64,000 nt of DNA from Acanthosoma haemorrhoidale (lineage: Eukaryota > Arthropoda > Insecta > Hemiptera > Acanthosomatidae): NCBI GenBank assembly GCA_930367205.1, contig OV884009.1:106661189-106725188 (forward strand), in the 5' to 3' direction. Both the position numbers and the translations under genes were made by a program. The notes beneath the pieces were generated by a model that was not told where the DNA came from, searched no databases, and saw only the letters and a list, made by a program, of their open reading frames with translations. Below, piece after piece: positions 22,160 to 31,928 of the stretch (positions are counted from its first letter, which is position 1; the number at the start of each line of letters is the position of its first letter).

Positions 22160-24100
22160 GAAATGTATATGAATGAATGAAATGTAATAAGTGGGACAGT
22201 GAAATGGGCACTAAGTGCAGTTTGTCCACCCATGCTACAGTAGACACAAGGGTGGTGATCCCAATCAATCCTAAATTTCAGGTCAAAAAGGATGGAATGA
22301 CAACAAACAATAATTGTTTTAAATGGTCAATGGGAGGCCGAAGCCAGAAACAGACAGATGGAACACATATCCTAAGGGAATGAAGCTGCAAAAAATTATG
22401 ACTAATTTTACAATTAATTCTTAAATAGGTCTAATTTAATTAAAAAATAATAAGATCTTACCTGTAAAAATTTAAATGGCTGCTTGCCCCCACATTTCAC
22501 CAGTATAAATTTATATTTTCTCCCAAGGATATATAAAGTAGCAAAAATTTAAGCAAAACATCACTAGTAATAATACCAAAACAAAATTGACTATTTAAGT
22601 AAAACAAATTTATTCAATTAATGGAATAATATCAGAGAGAATAAAATACCTAAATAAGTTATGGTGTATCCTTTTGGCGAGAAAAACTAAAATTGTCCTT
22701 CCTTTTGAATTGATGTATCTCATGAAAAACTATAAAAACCAGCAATTTTTTTTTAAAAAAAACGAAGTTTTTGATCAACGGCTTGTCTCCATCAGCTGAA
22801 CCAGCCATTATAACTCAAAGTTAAGTTTCTACCTCAAAGCTCCATTTACAAATAAGGCACTGTTTTATATGTTATGTGATTAATCTTCTTGATGTCTCCA
22901 GTTTTTTCGGGAGTTCTGCTGCTCTGTTTGGTACTTCCTTTGATTGATGAGAAGAAGATTCAGTATAATATCCTACATCTAGAAAGGAGGTGAAGGAAGT
23001 ACCAGTCGATGCAGCAGCCTTACAGCCGGAGACATCAAGATTATTCTTAACTCCCAGGCTTCTCTGAAAAAAAAATTACTGGGTTAGTCCACCACCACCT
23101 CTGTTTAAAATTTCTGCAATGATTCTTTATACACTTATGGTATAAATAAGCAATAACTAAGTTCATGGGTTGAGACTGTGTCATTGGGTTACGTACAGGA
23201 GTGGGCAAGTAGGGTACGCCCATTACTGATCCTGAAGATGTCGCAAAAGCATGTTTGTTTGATAAAAAATATTTTACAGAGACTGAAAAATATTATTTCT
23301 CGACCTATAAAAGATGCCTCTTCCAAACAGCAGTGAATTTTTAAAATAGCTAAGTTGTTAACAGTCACAAAAATATAATAACTACAGGAGCAGCTCTTTG
23401 GTTACAGTAGTAATCAACTATTTCCAAAAGCATTATATATTTAGTCTTTGTTATTTAATGAATTTGCGCACTCCTCAACTTATTATTTAACGGTATATAG
23501 TATTATAAATAAAGTCACAAAAACAAACAGAAAACATTGTCAATAATTATACTTCATGAAGAAATAAACAATTTTGGCCACAGTAAAAATGATTAAAACT
23601 TCTAGAGGTTTGTTGGGCACTGTGCTATAAAGAGAATTTGTACGCTATAACTAAATCAGAAATATGAGACTTAATCAAGGACCATAATAACTTACCAGCC
23701 TAGAAACCTCCAAGTGGACATAAATTGTGATATATGATCTGAAAGTAATAAACTAAATAATATGAGATTCAGTATAACTAATACATTAATACTATATAAA
23801 TGAAATGAAACAAAAAAACTTTGTTCTGGGACATTGTCCCATAAGAATAACAACAAGGAACATAATAGGAATTTCTAGCTAAGAAGCAATACATAATATT
23901 TAACAGATTTGATAAGCTTATGAATAATATCATATACAAATGTATAACATGATGTTCTATAGCTATGTACATATGAAGTTCCTATAAAGAACAAACAGCA
24001 ATAAATTGAAACAAAAATGAATAGAGATGAAAAAAATAAATAAATAAAACATAGAAATTATCACAAGGAGGAAAGAGTATGGAAGGTCACTGGGATGAAT
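22160..24100. other. AT-rich sequence, no recognised gene
   Basis: No exon could be supported. One open minus-strand stretch ends at a donor-like CAG/GTAAGA near 22459-22464 but has no recognised product. A 60-bp-arm inverted repeat lies at 22881-23047. Confidence 0.45.
22881..23047. repeat. Imperfect long inverted repeat
   Basis: Arm 22881-22941 (TAATCTTCTTGATGTCTCC, then CTGCTG and TTTGGTACTTCCTT) is the imperfect reverse complement of 22992-23047 (AAGGAAGTACCAG, GCAGCAG, GGAGACATCAAGATTATTC). About 50 bp separate the arms. It could be a small foldback element or MITE. Confidence 0.7.
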
Positions 24101-24739
24101 GAAAAATAAATAAACAGTATAATAGCTATGAATTATGAATTGTTAGATTGGGGGAAATAAGAAACTGGTTAAGGCTAGATTTAAAGATTGGTAGAGTTGA
24201 TGAACGACAAATATCGATAGGAATAGAGTTCTAAAGATTTGTGGCCCGGATAATGTCAAAGGAAGCAGATTTGTGAGAAGGAAAATACAGGTCGGAAAGG
24301 TAGGATCTACTATTGTGGGATTTGATTGCAGATTTAAATTAGAGGTAAGGTTAAGTTGTAAAGGTAAGGGGGGCTTTTTATTCATGATAGTATTGAAGAG
24401 GAGCGATCCAAGGAAGTATTGACGATGGGCAGAAGGGTGCTGCTAGGAGGGAAGGGCTGTGAAATGTGATGGTCTCTGGGGATCCCAAGTATAAATCTTA
24501 AAAAACAATTCATCAGTCGCTTTAACCGAGTCTCGAGATTCCCAGAGAGACCACTATACACCATGCAGCCATAGTAAAAATTGAGGAATACAAAAGGGAA
24601 ACTAAAATTTGGCCCATATGTAATGGGAGAAGATGTCAGGATCGATTGAACAGTTTAAGAGTGGAAATGTATTGGTGAGTGATTTGGAAAATGTGGTCAT
24701 CCCAGGATATCAATGACCAAACCTAGATTTTTGACTAGG
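24100..24739 (-). pseudogene. LINE (family A), 3' part, downstream of copia insertion
   Basis: Minus-strand continuation of the LINE at 28570-30960. It reads LVKNLGLVIDILGWDDHIFQ directly at the copia boundary, then LKLFNRS, NFYYGCMVYSGLSGNLETRL and LMNCFLRFILGIPRDHHIS (24380-24600), the C-terminal part of a LINE reverse transcriptase. An A-rich tail on the minus strand is not evident; the 3' end is placed only roughly. The same C-terminal blocks occur in the plus-strand LINE at 42090-42160 in this window, so both belong to one family. Confidence 0.8.
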
Positions 24740-24947
24740 TGTTCAATTCTACATAATTAATTGTAAATTTGTAAGGCAACACTGCCTTGATAAGAGGGAT
24801 GATTTTTTTTTTTGTCCGCCATGTTTTTTTCCACTTTCTGCTGACGCTCGTTGTTCAGATAAGTGCTCTCTCACTAAATAACTTGTATTACTTTTGATAA
24901 TAAACATTTATGTGTACCACTGCTTATTAGTTAACCTTAATCTAACA
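24740..24947 (+). repeat. 5' LTR of copia element
   Basis: It starts TGTTCAATTCTACATAATTA and ends TTAACCTTAATCTAACA. It matches 28367-28569 apart from its first 20 or so bases and a few substitutions and length changes in T runs. It contains AATAAA (24897-24902). Confidence 0.85.
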
Positions 24948-24963
24948 GGTTATGGGCCCAGCA
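24948..24963 (+). promoter_or_regulatory. Primer-binding site for an initiator tRNA-Met half molecule
   Basis: GGTTATGGGCCCAGCA follows the LTR directly. Its complement, TGCTGGGCCCATAACC, matches the anticodon arm of initiator tRNA-Met, including the CAT anticodon. Drosophila copia is known to prime from this internal tRNA position. Confidence 0.8.
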
Positions 24964-25072
24964 GATGAAATGTTTATTCTTTCGTTGTGAAAGTTTCCGG
25001 ATGTGATTGTGGTTAGAGAGCACACGAGTTTGTTTCGGACTATTTCACATTCGTTTTTGGTCGGTTTAAATT

Positions 25073-25800
25073 ATGACTTTACCAGGTTCAAATGTTTTAC
25101 CGTTCGGTATGTTTGGTGTTAAACTATTTGATGGACAAAATTTCGCGAATTGGTTCTTTCGGATAAAATTAGTGTTAGAACAGAATGAAGTCCTTCACGT
25201 ACTTACAGAGGGCCTTCCTGTAGATGCCAATGAATTAGAAAACTTTCAAAACCGCTGATGTTAAGGCTAGAACTTTTTTGATTGGTTGCATGTCTGATAA
25301 CATCCTGATTTTAATAAAAGATAAAACTTCAGCAAAAGAAATCATGGACACTCTGTCAAAAACTTATGGGAGAACCGGAATGAAAAGTGTTGTGATGGCA
25401 CAGAAATCATTTAGAAAAATGGAGTATGAGTTCGAGAAACCTCTTCAGGAATTCCTTCAAGAATTCAAGACTATAGGGCAGCTGAACTAAGGATGGCTGG
25501 TGGTAAGCTAGAAAATGAAGATGTCATAAATCAGTTATTGGGCGCCATGCCACCCGAATTTGATTCAGCGGTTTCCGCTCTTGATATTTTATGTGGCAGC
25601 AAGCAGACTGAGATAACTTTGGATTACGTTAGAAATACTCTTTTAGCTGAAGAAGAGAGAATATTGAAAAAGGAAGGGTCTCAGTCTCACAACGCATTTT
25701 TTTCTAAGAGAAACCAAGGTAATGCATTTTCAAATTAAAAAAACGGTTTCATATGTTATTATTGCAAGGCTCAGGGTCACACGAAAAAATATTGCCCGAA
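25073..25800 (+). pseudogene. copia gag region
   Basis: The frame opens at ATG 25073 (MTLPGSNVLPFGMFGVKLFD, then NFANWFFRIKLVLEQNEVLH), which is the usual copia Gag N-terminus. A frameshift near 25255 is followed by 25278-25490 (TLSKTYGRTGMKSVVMAQKS) and, after one more shift, 25493-25738 (INQLLGAMPPEFDSAVSALD). After a TAA at 25736 the same frame holds the zinc knuckle CYYCKAQGHTKKYC (25754-25795), the CX2CX4HX4C nucleocapsid motif. The gene is nearly complete but has three interruptions. Confidence 0.85.
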
Positions 25801-26095
25801 GTTAATGAATAGAAACAAAGAGAAGGCAGCTGCTGTAGAGGAGGATTTTTCATTTTTTACTTCTGAAAATTCTAAAGTAAACAAAGAAATGCTGCTGTGT
25901 TCTGAACAGTTGACGGACATTGTTTTTGTTATCGATAGTGGGGCTAGCTGTCATCTTGTACAGGATTGTTTTAAAAAATGTGTCACTAATTTAATTGATT
26001 TGGACATAGAAATTAGTGTAGCCAAGGCAGGCGAAACTATAAAAGCTGTAAACAAGGGTACCTATCAGGTGCTTATCCGATATCTTGGTATGTAA
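25801..26095 (+). pseudogene. copia protease region
   Basis: Open frame containing DIVFVIDSGASCHLV, the aspartic protease DSGA active site (about 25915-25960). It continues to the VAKAGETIKAVNKGTYQV segment and stops at 26094. It is in frame with the zinc knuckle upstream. Confidence 0.8.
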
Positions 26096-26189
26096 TAATC
26101 TTTCATATAATCTATTATCAGTTTGAAAATCAGAAGAAAAAGGTTGCAAGATAATTTTCGAGGAGTCAAGTGTAAAAATTATTTTCAGA

Positions 26190-27500
26190 AACAAAATTTT
26201 GAAAGGTCAAGTATTCGGACGTTTATATGTTATTAAGCTCAAATTATTATTGGAAAATGCCAATGTTTCAACTTTGAATAATGAATTGATGCACCGGAGA
26301 ATGGGGCATTCTTCCAAGTATCCAGTTACTATGTGTGATATATGCATTAAAGGGAAACAGACCAAGCTTCCTTATTGTAATACACCAGAAGAAAGAAAGC
26401 CTTCTAGACCTCTCCAAGTTGTTTCATCGGATGTATGTGGAAAAATATCACCCCAAACGTATGATGGCTATAATTATTTTGTCACTTATAGCATTATAGC
26501 AATTTTTGTTGTACATATTTGCTAAGGAATAAGTTCGAAGTTTTTCAAAAATTTAAATCATTCCAAGACCATGGCGGAAGTTAAATTTGGACTATTAATT
26601 GAAAACCTACGTTGTGACAGAGGTGGTGAATATGTGCCTAATGATTTTGTACGTTTTTGTGATTCAGAGGGTATTAGAATAAGTTACACTATGCCCAGGA
26701 ATCCTTCACAAAACGGAAAAGCAGAACGAATGAATAGAACCATATTGGAAAAGGCGAGATGTCTTTTGTTTGACAGTGATTTTAAGAGGGAAATGTGGGG
26801 AGAGTCAATTATGACAGCTACCTACTTAATCAACAGATTGCCTACTTCTACTCTACCAAATGATGCAGAAAGATGGTATGGCTTTAAACCTGATTTAAGT
26901 AAAATTAAAATATTTGGTTGTCCTGTTTATTCATTGATCCATGTAGAGGATAGGAATGGAAAACTGCGTGAGCGTTCTAAGAGACTATTTATGGCAGGGT
27001 ACTGTGACAATGGTTACAGATTATGGAATCCAAATAAGAGGAAAATTGAATTTGCTAGGAATGTCATATTTGATGAATCTAGGACAACTGATTGGACAAA
27101 TAAAGGCCAATTTACTAATCCTGATACTGTTCAAATTCCTTGGGTTGACCATGAGACCAAATCTGAAGTCTCTCAGTCTTCAGATGTTGAGCAAATTTTA
27201 CAGCCTATGTCGGAGGATGAAGATTTTCGATCAGACAAGAATATTGACACTGCTCAGAAGACCTCAAGAATTAGAAAGCCTCCAAAGTATTTGGAAGATT
27301 TTGTAACCAATTTTGCCTTTGATGCCTTAGCTCTATCTGCATCATCAGATCTAGGTGTTCCCAATAATTATTCTGAGGCAGTTCAGGATGCGGATTGGAA
27401 ACAAGCAATTGACGAAGAATTAAAATCATTGGAAGACAATGGTACTTGGGAGGTGGTGGATTGTCCTCCAGATGGGCTTAAGTGTGGTGACGTAAAAGTC
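26190..27500 (+). pseudogene. copia integrase region
   Basis: The zinc-binding domain is in 26199-26525: LMHRRMGHSSKYP and CDICIKGKQTKLP supply the HHCC residues, followed by SDVCGKISPQTYDGYNYFVT, where the first catalytic Asp is expected. After a break near 26524 the long frame from 26571 continues the core with RCDRGGEYVPNDFVRF (second Asp) and NPSQNGKAERMNRTILEKAR (catalytic Glu). The later part (KIKIFGCPVYSLIHVEDR, RLFMAGYCDNGYRLWNPNKR) is the copia-type C-terminal region. Good preservation suggests moderate age. Confidence 0.88.
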
Positions 27501-27815
27501 TTTAAATTAATAAAAGCTTTGTATGGTCTTAAACAAAGCCCAAAAGCATGGAATGATTTTTTCAATGATATATTTATAAAAATCGGGTTTTCTAGATCTC
27601 AAAAAGATCCTTGTTTATATGTTAAGGGATCAACATTTATTTTAGTATGGGTCGATGATTTCCTTTTAGTATCTGAGTCATTAAATGATCTTCAAAGTCT
27701 TAAATCTCATTTAATTGCTGTTATTGATGTTAGGGATCTAACTTCATCTGAAGAATTGCAATTCTTGGGCATAAAAATTCTTAGGAATAAAGTATCTAAT
27801 AATGTTTATGTATAG
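27360..27815 (+). pseudogene. copia reverse transcriptase with internal deletion
   Basis: In frame with integrase. YSEAVQDADWKQAIDEELKS and NGTWEVVDCPPDG are the standard start of copia RT. Immediately after GLKCGD the frame jumps to VFKLIKALYGLKQSPKAWND, so the central fingers and palm part (roughly 90-100 residues in the family) are missing without loss of frame. The catalytic motif is present as VWVDDFLLVSE, with Trp in place of Tyr before VDD. The frame ends at 27813. Confidence 0.88.
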
Positions 27816-27839
27816 GTTTAAATTTTCAAAAATCTGAGA

Positions 27840-28315
27840 GTAACACTTTTGATATTTATGATTTTATAGACGCTGATTATGCGTTTGATGTTAATGATAG
27901 GAAAAGCATTTCAGGTTATGTAATTAAAATTAATGATAATGCAATTTGTTGGTGTTCTAAGTAGCAATCCTTGGTTGCTCTTAGTTCTTGTGAAGCAGAA
28001 TATTATGCTCTTGCTTTCAGTTTATTGGAATCCATTTTTCTGGAAGAGTTGGTATTTAAATTGTTTAATATTAGAAATTCTACTATAGTTTTTGAAGACA
28101 ACCAAGGAACCATTAAGATTGCCCAAACTATGGAAACCAAGAGATCTAAACATTTTGATGTTAAATTTCATTTTGTTAAAGACTTAATTTCTAGGGGTAG
28201 AATAAAATTAATCTATATAGAGTCTCATGAACAGTTGGGTGACTTAAGGACTAAGGCATTGTCTTTAAATAAACTTGTTTATTTTTGTAATAAATTTAAC
28301 CTAATAAATGTTTAA
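27840..28315 (+). pseudogene. copia RNase H region
   Basis: FIDADYAFDVNDRKSISGYV gives the first RNase H Asp block. After a TAG at 27961, ALSSCEAEYYALAFSLLESI supplies the Glu block and VFEDNQGTIKIAQ the next Asp. RSKHFDVKFHFVKDLISRG and the remaining 3' end close the polyprotein at 28315. Confidence 0.85.
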
Positions 28316-28366
28316 CTTGTATTTATTTTTAATTTTTTTTTTATGATTTGTAGAATTGGGAGAGCG

Positions 28367-28569
28367 TGTTGGTGTTTAATTAATTGTAAATTTGTAAGGC
28401 AACACTGCCTAGATAAGAGGGATGATATTTTTTTTGTCCGCCATGTTTTTTTCCACTTTCTGCTGACGCTCGTTGTTCAAATAAGTGCTCTCTCACTAAA
28501 TAACTTGTATTACTTTTGATAATAAACATTTATGTGTACCACTGCTTATTAGTTAACCTTAATCTAACA
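28367..28569 (+). repeat. 3' LTR of copia element
   Basis: It begins TGTTGGTGTTTAATTAATTG after the purine-rich tract GAATTGGGAGAGCG and ends TTAACCTTAATCTAACA. LINE sequence resumes at 28570. Confidence 0.88.
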
Positions 28570-30960
28570 TTAGATAGGTCGACCATCGATGGTGAAGGCA
28601 GGGATATCAATTAAGGTTTTGAGGAGGCATGAACCAATGATGATTGCCTTGAATTTCTTTGCATTCAATTGAAAATTATGGACAGAGGCCCAGGTCTTCC
28701 TGAAACAGCAGAAAGGGGAATTGGAGCTGACTAGGAGGGAAGGATAGGTAAATTTGAGTGTTATTGGCATATAGGTGAATGAGCAGTGATGGATAGATGT
28801 ATGGAGGTCATTAATATAGACACAGAAAAGTAATGGAAAAATGGATGAGCCTTGAGCTACACTGGAAGACAAAGAAAGGGTTGGGATGCAGGTTGATCAA
28901 GAATCAGTACTACCTGAAAGTGATTAGAAAATGAATGATTTAAACCAGCTGACGGCACTATAAGAGAAGGAAATCGATACAAGTTTCAATAGAAGGATGA
29001 AGTGATCAAGTGCCTTGGTGAAGTCTAAGAGGAGAAGGAAAGATATGTGTTGTTGGTCAATGGTGGATTGTAGGTCTTGTGTTATTTTGGGGGAGGTTGG
29101 ATTAAGAACTTTATTTAATGGAAGAACATTAATTCTTTTTCAGGAAGAAAGATATGTGTAATTTTGAAGGGAAAAAATTATAAATATGAAGCAATAGGGG
29201 AAGAATTGGAGGGAGACAGAGCTTTAGGAATTTCAAGGGAATGCCATCTGGACCTTACTCTACCATACCACATTAGTTCTTGATTTCATAATTGAAAAAA
29301 ATGAGGTAGGAAGGAGAAATGTAAAAGAAAAAGAAGTTGTCTGGGTGGAAATAACAGGTGGTGTTAATTGAACAGGAGGGACGGAGTTGCGATGGACAGA
29401 AAGTAGAGAATTAAGGTCGGGATAAATATGGAAAGCAATTGGTTTTAATGAGAGAAAATTTGAAGTGGGTTTCCCATTTAGAGCAAGAGTTCATAGCAAA
29501 AGATAATGACTCATGAAAGAATTTAGATTGGGCAAGGTGGATATTAGACTGAGTAAGGTTGCCTGAGGGTTTTAAAGATGGATTCTTCTCCTGGTGTCTG
29601 GTACGGATAAATCTCCTTGCTGCATTCGCTTCATTAAGTTTTTTATTTCTGCAGTCAACCAAGAAGCTGGGGGAAAGTGGGCTCATAAAGTCTTAAGAGG
29701 CGTATGCTTGTTAAGGATGGCGAGTCGGTTGGGGGCAAGGAAATCAACCATTGGATTGATAAGAGGAGAGGGAATATTAAAATGTCCCATTAAATTTTCT
29801 CCGGATCGGGTTGAATGCTCTGGAATGTCAGAGAATTGTGGTTATAGTAAGTGATATTCCTTGGTGAGGGAACAGAACAGTGACATTCAGATTGTATGAT
29901 AAGGAAATGAGATTGTGGGCTGAAAGCTGAATAGAGGAAATTAGATTGACGGGCAAGTCTATGATAAAAAGATCTAACCAGGAATTTAAAATATTAGTAT
30001 GATAGGTAGCAGAATATGGGGCTACACGAAATTCAAGGAAGTGGTAAGGTTGACAAGGAAGTGTTTGTCTTAAGAATTGGCAAGTAAATTAGTATTTAGA
30101 TCACCAGTTAAAATTATATGATTAAATGAAGAAACAAGGTTGAAGAGAGTAGTTGATTCAAATACAGGATCAAAGTGAGCAAGAGCACAACAATAAATGA
30201 CAGAGTAGAGGATCCGTTTAGAGTGCTAGGAAACTTCAGCGAAGAGGTATTTTGTAAAATGGCTCTGGGAGGGATGAGAGGATCGAAGGATTTTGGTACT
30301 GAGGCTATTGTGGAAATAGAGGCAAACACCACCACCGATCTGTTCAGACTGATCGTGAAGGAGGAAATAGTTGGGGTTAGAAACAGAAAATGAGGGGATG
30401 CCTGGTCTAAACCAAGATTCAGAGACTGCTATTATATGGTAAAACTTGTCAAGGAATAATTGAAGGAGTTTGCTGTGATGATCAGGGAGGAATTAGACGT
30501 TAACATAGCATGTTGTTAGGACACTACTCAGAAAGAGAGGATGAAAACATAAAAGTGGGGAGCAAGAAGTAAAGGACTTGAAACTTGACATAAGGAAGAG
30601 AGTTGAAACAGAGAAGACTATGTACAAAGTGCGCTGTGATTGTCAGTAATGTGAAATATTTGTAGTACAGAAATACGCTAAAAAGAAAGTGAAAATGAAA
30701 TAAAAACTAGAAACTAAAAACAGATGCTGTTTGAAGACACAGGCGATACGAGTGAGAAAAGGAGAGGTCAATTTGACTAGGGGATTCCGCCTTTGGGGTG
30801 AGAGGTGTCTGGAAGTAAGTTGAAGATGTCAAGGTCATCTGCCTTATTTATAAATATTACTAGAAGGTTGCTGTCCCACCAACATCTAACCCAGCCATCT
30901 GCAAACCAGATGGATTTGACCTTCCCGGCCATTTTTAACTACCTCGCCAACGGGTAGAGA
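28570..30960 (-). pseudogene. LINE (family A), 5' part with endonuclease and RT
   Basis: Minus-strand non-LTR retrotransposon. From its 5' side it carries AVSESWFRPGIPSFSVSNPN and QIGGGVCLYFHNSLSTK (30300-30440), then LTGDLNTNLLANS (about 30080), the blocks of an apurinic-type endonuclease. The middle has 29411-29686 (FLVDCRNKKLNEANAARRFI). RT motifs are near 28750-28870: SSVAQGSSIFPLLFCVYIND and LHTSIHHCSF, then NFQLNAKK and FTIDGRPI at the copia junction. The catalytic YADD is lost by a frame change. Many stops. ATGGCCGGG at about 30933 opens a short frame that may mark the 5' region. Confidence 0.82.
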
Positions 30961-31834
30961 TGCTGGTTCCCCGGAGACATGTTCTCGGTCAAGTAAATGC
31001 TAGATTGATGTCTCAATTTATATGTAGGGTGGAGAAGTCCTGTCTAGTTTTACAAAGACGCATCACGACCTGAACCAATTGACAGATGAAATGAACGACA
31101 ATAGTAGTAGATGAATATAAACCAATATTAACGAGTTTTAAAAGTTCAGACACTGAAGTTATATGGTTGGTAAAAACTAATTGTTGATTTTCATTTGTAG
31201 CTTTGGTATTTTATTTAAAATGAGAGTTAACTCTGGCAATCTGAAAATGGTCCATAATACTCTATGGTATCCTAATAGATTGATCTATTAGGAGGGGGGG
31301 ATTGTTGGATTCCATGTCGGTAGTACTCATAATGTTTGAGTCCAAAGAAATTTTGAACAGGATCTGTGACTTTGCAAAGGTGAAATTTTAAGTGGTTGTA
31401 GACTGGGCAGTGGAGATCAAGTCACTTTGCTGATAAGACACAGTAAGTAGAGATCCCTCATATACAGCTTTCAGTCACCTCAGAGTATTTCTTTAATAAC
31501 AACTACCACCACACAACTTAAAAATATATTCTCCAAAGACTAGTGTGAAAAATAAAACGCTTTTTCCTTGGCTTTAAGAAAAAAAATTGACAATGATTAA
31601 ATAATGAAAAGTAACATTCAACTCGTTCATAATGAGTGCTGCTTATAAAGCTATTTGTATGATTGGTGCTAGTATTTAATCTGAGGCTTATTAATAAAAA
31701 ACACTTATCAGGACTCTTATTTCATTATAAACAATCTGTCATGCAATTTCTTAAATATAGCAGGCATATTGATTGGAGGTTAGTAAGCATCATGACAAAA
31801 TGATTTATCTAGAAGTACACGTGTCACCGGTTAC
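30961..31834. other. Intronic AT-rich sequence
   Basis: No element or exon was recognised between the LINE 5' end and the PEX13 exon at 31835. Confidence 0.4.
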
Positions 31835-31928
31835 CTTTTCGTTGTCATGACATCTCCTTTCGCAAAAGAAAGTTCTCCATTTTGCTCTGCTTCGAAATCA
31901 AAAACCCCTAATAGCTGTACTTCATCGT
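31835..31928 (-). CDS. PEX13: PEX13 exon 6 (first half of SH3)
   Basis: The 94-bp exon encodes DEVQLLGVFDFEAEQNGELS and FAKGDVMTTK. The ALYDF-like block (VFDFEA) and the acidic ELSF.KGD turn are the first strands of an SH3 domain. The acceptor is TTTTAAG and the donor GTAACC. Its first two bases complete an Asn codon with exon 5; it ends two bases into a codon. Confidence 0.88.

Larger units (their letters stand above)
24740..28569 (+). mobile_element. Ty1/copia LTR retrotransposon inserted in a LINE
   Basis: It is bounded by LTRs of 208 and 203 bp, both starting TGTT and ending CTAACA. The primer-binding site after the 5' LTR is complementary to the anticodon region of initiator tRNA-Met. 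Gene order is gag, protease, integrase, reverse transcriptase, RNase H; integrase before RT is diagnostic of copia. The insertion interrupts a minus-strand LINE: flanking LINE codons on both sides join in the same reading. Flanks CTAGG and TTAGA could be a mutated 5-bp target duplication. Several stops and one large deletion in RT make this copy non-functional. Confidence 0.92.

Noticed and set aside
22400..22560. Minus-strand stretch ending in CAG/GTAAGA as an exon
   Set aside because: The donor is good, but the open stretch is short, has an in-frame stop upstream without a clear acceptor, and matches nothing I know, including the missing PEX13 part.
7486..31928. Direct splice of PEX13 exon 6 to 7486-7535
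   Set aside because: The phase does not fit: it would read the acidic tail in another frame and leave the SH3 domain half made.
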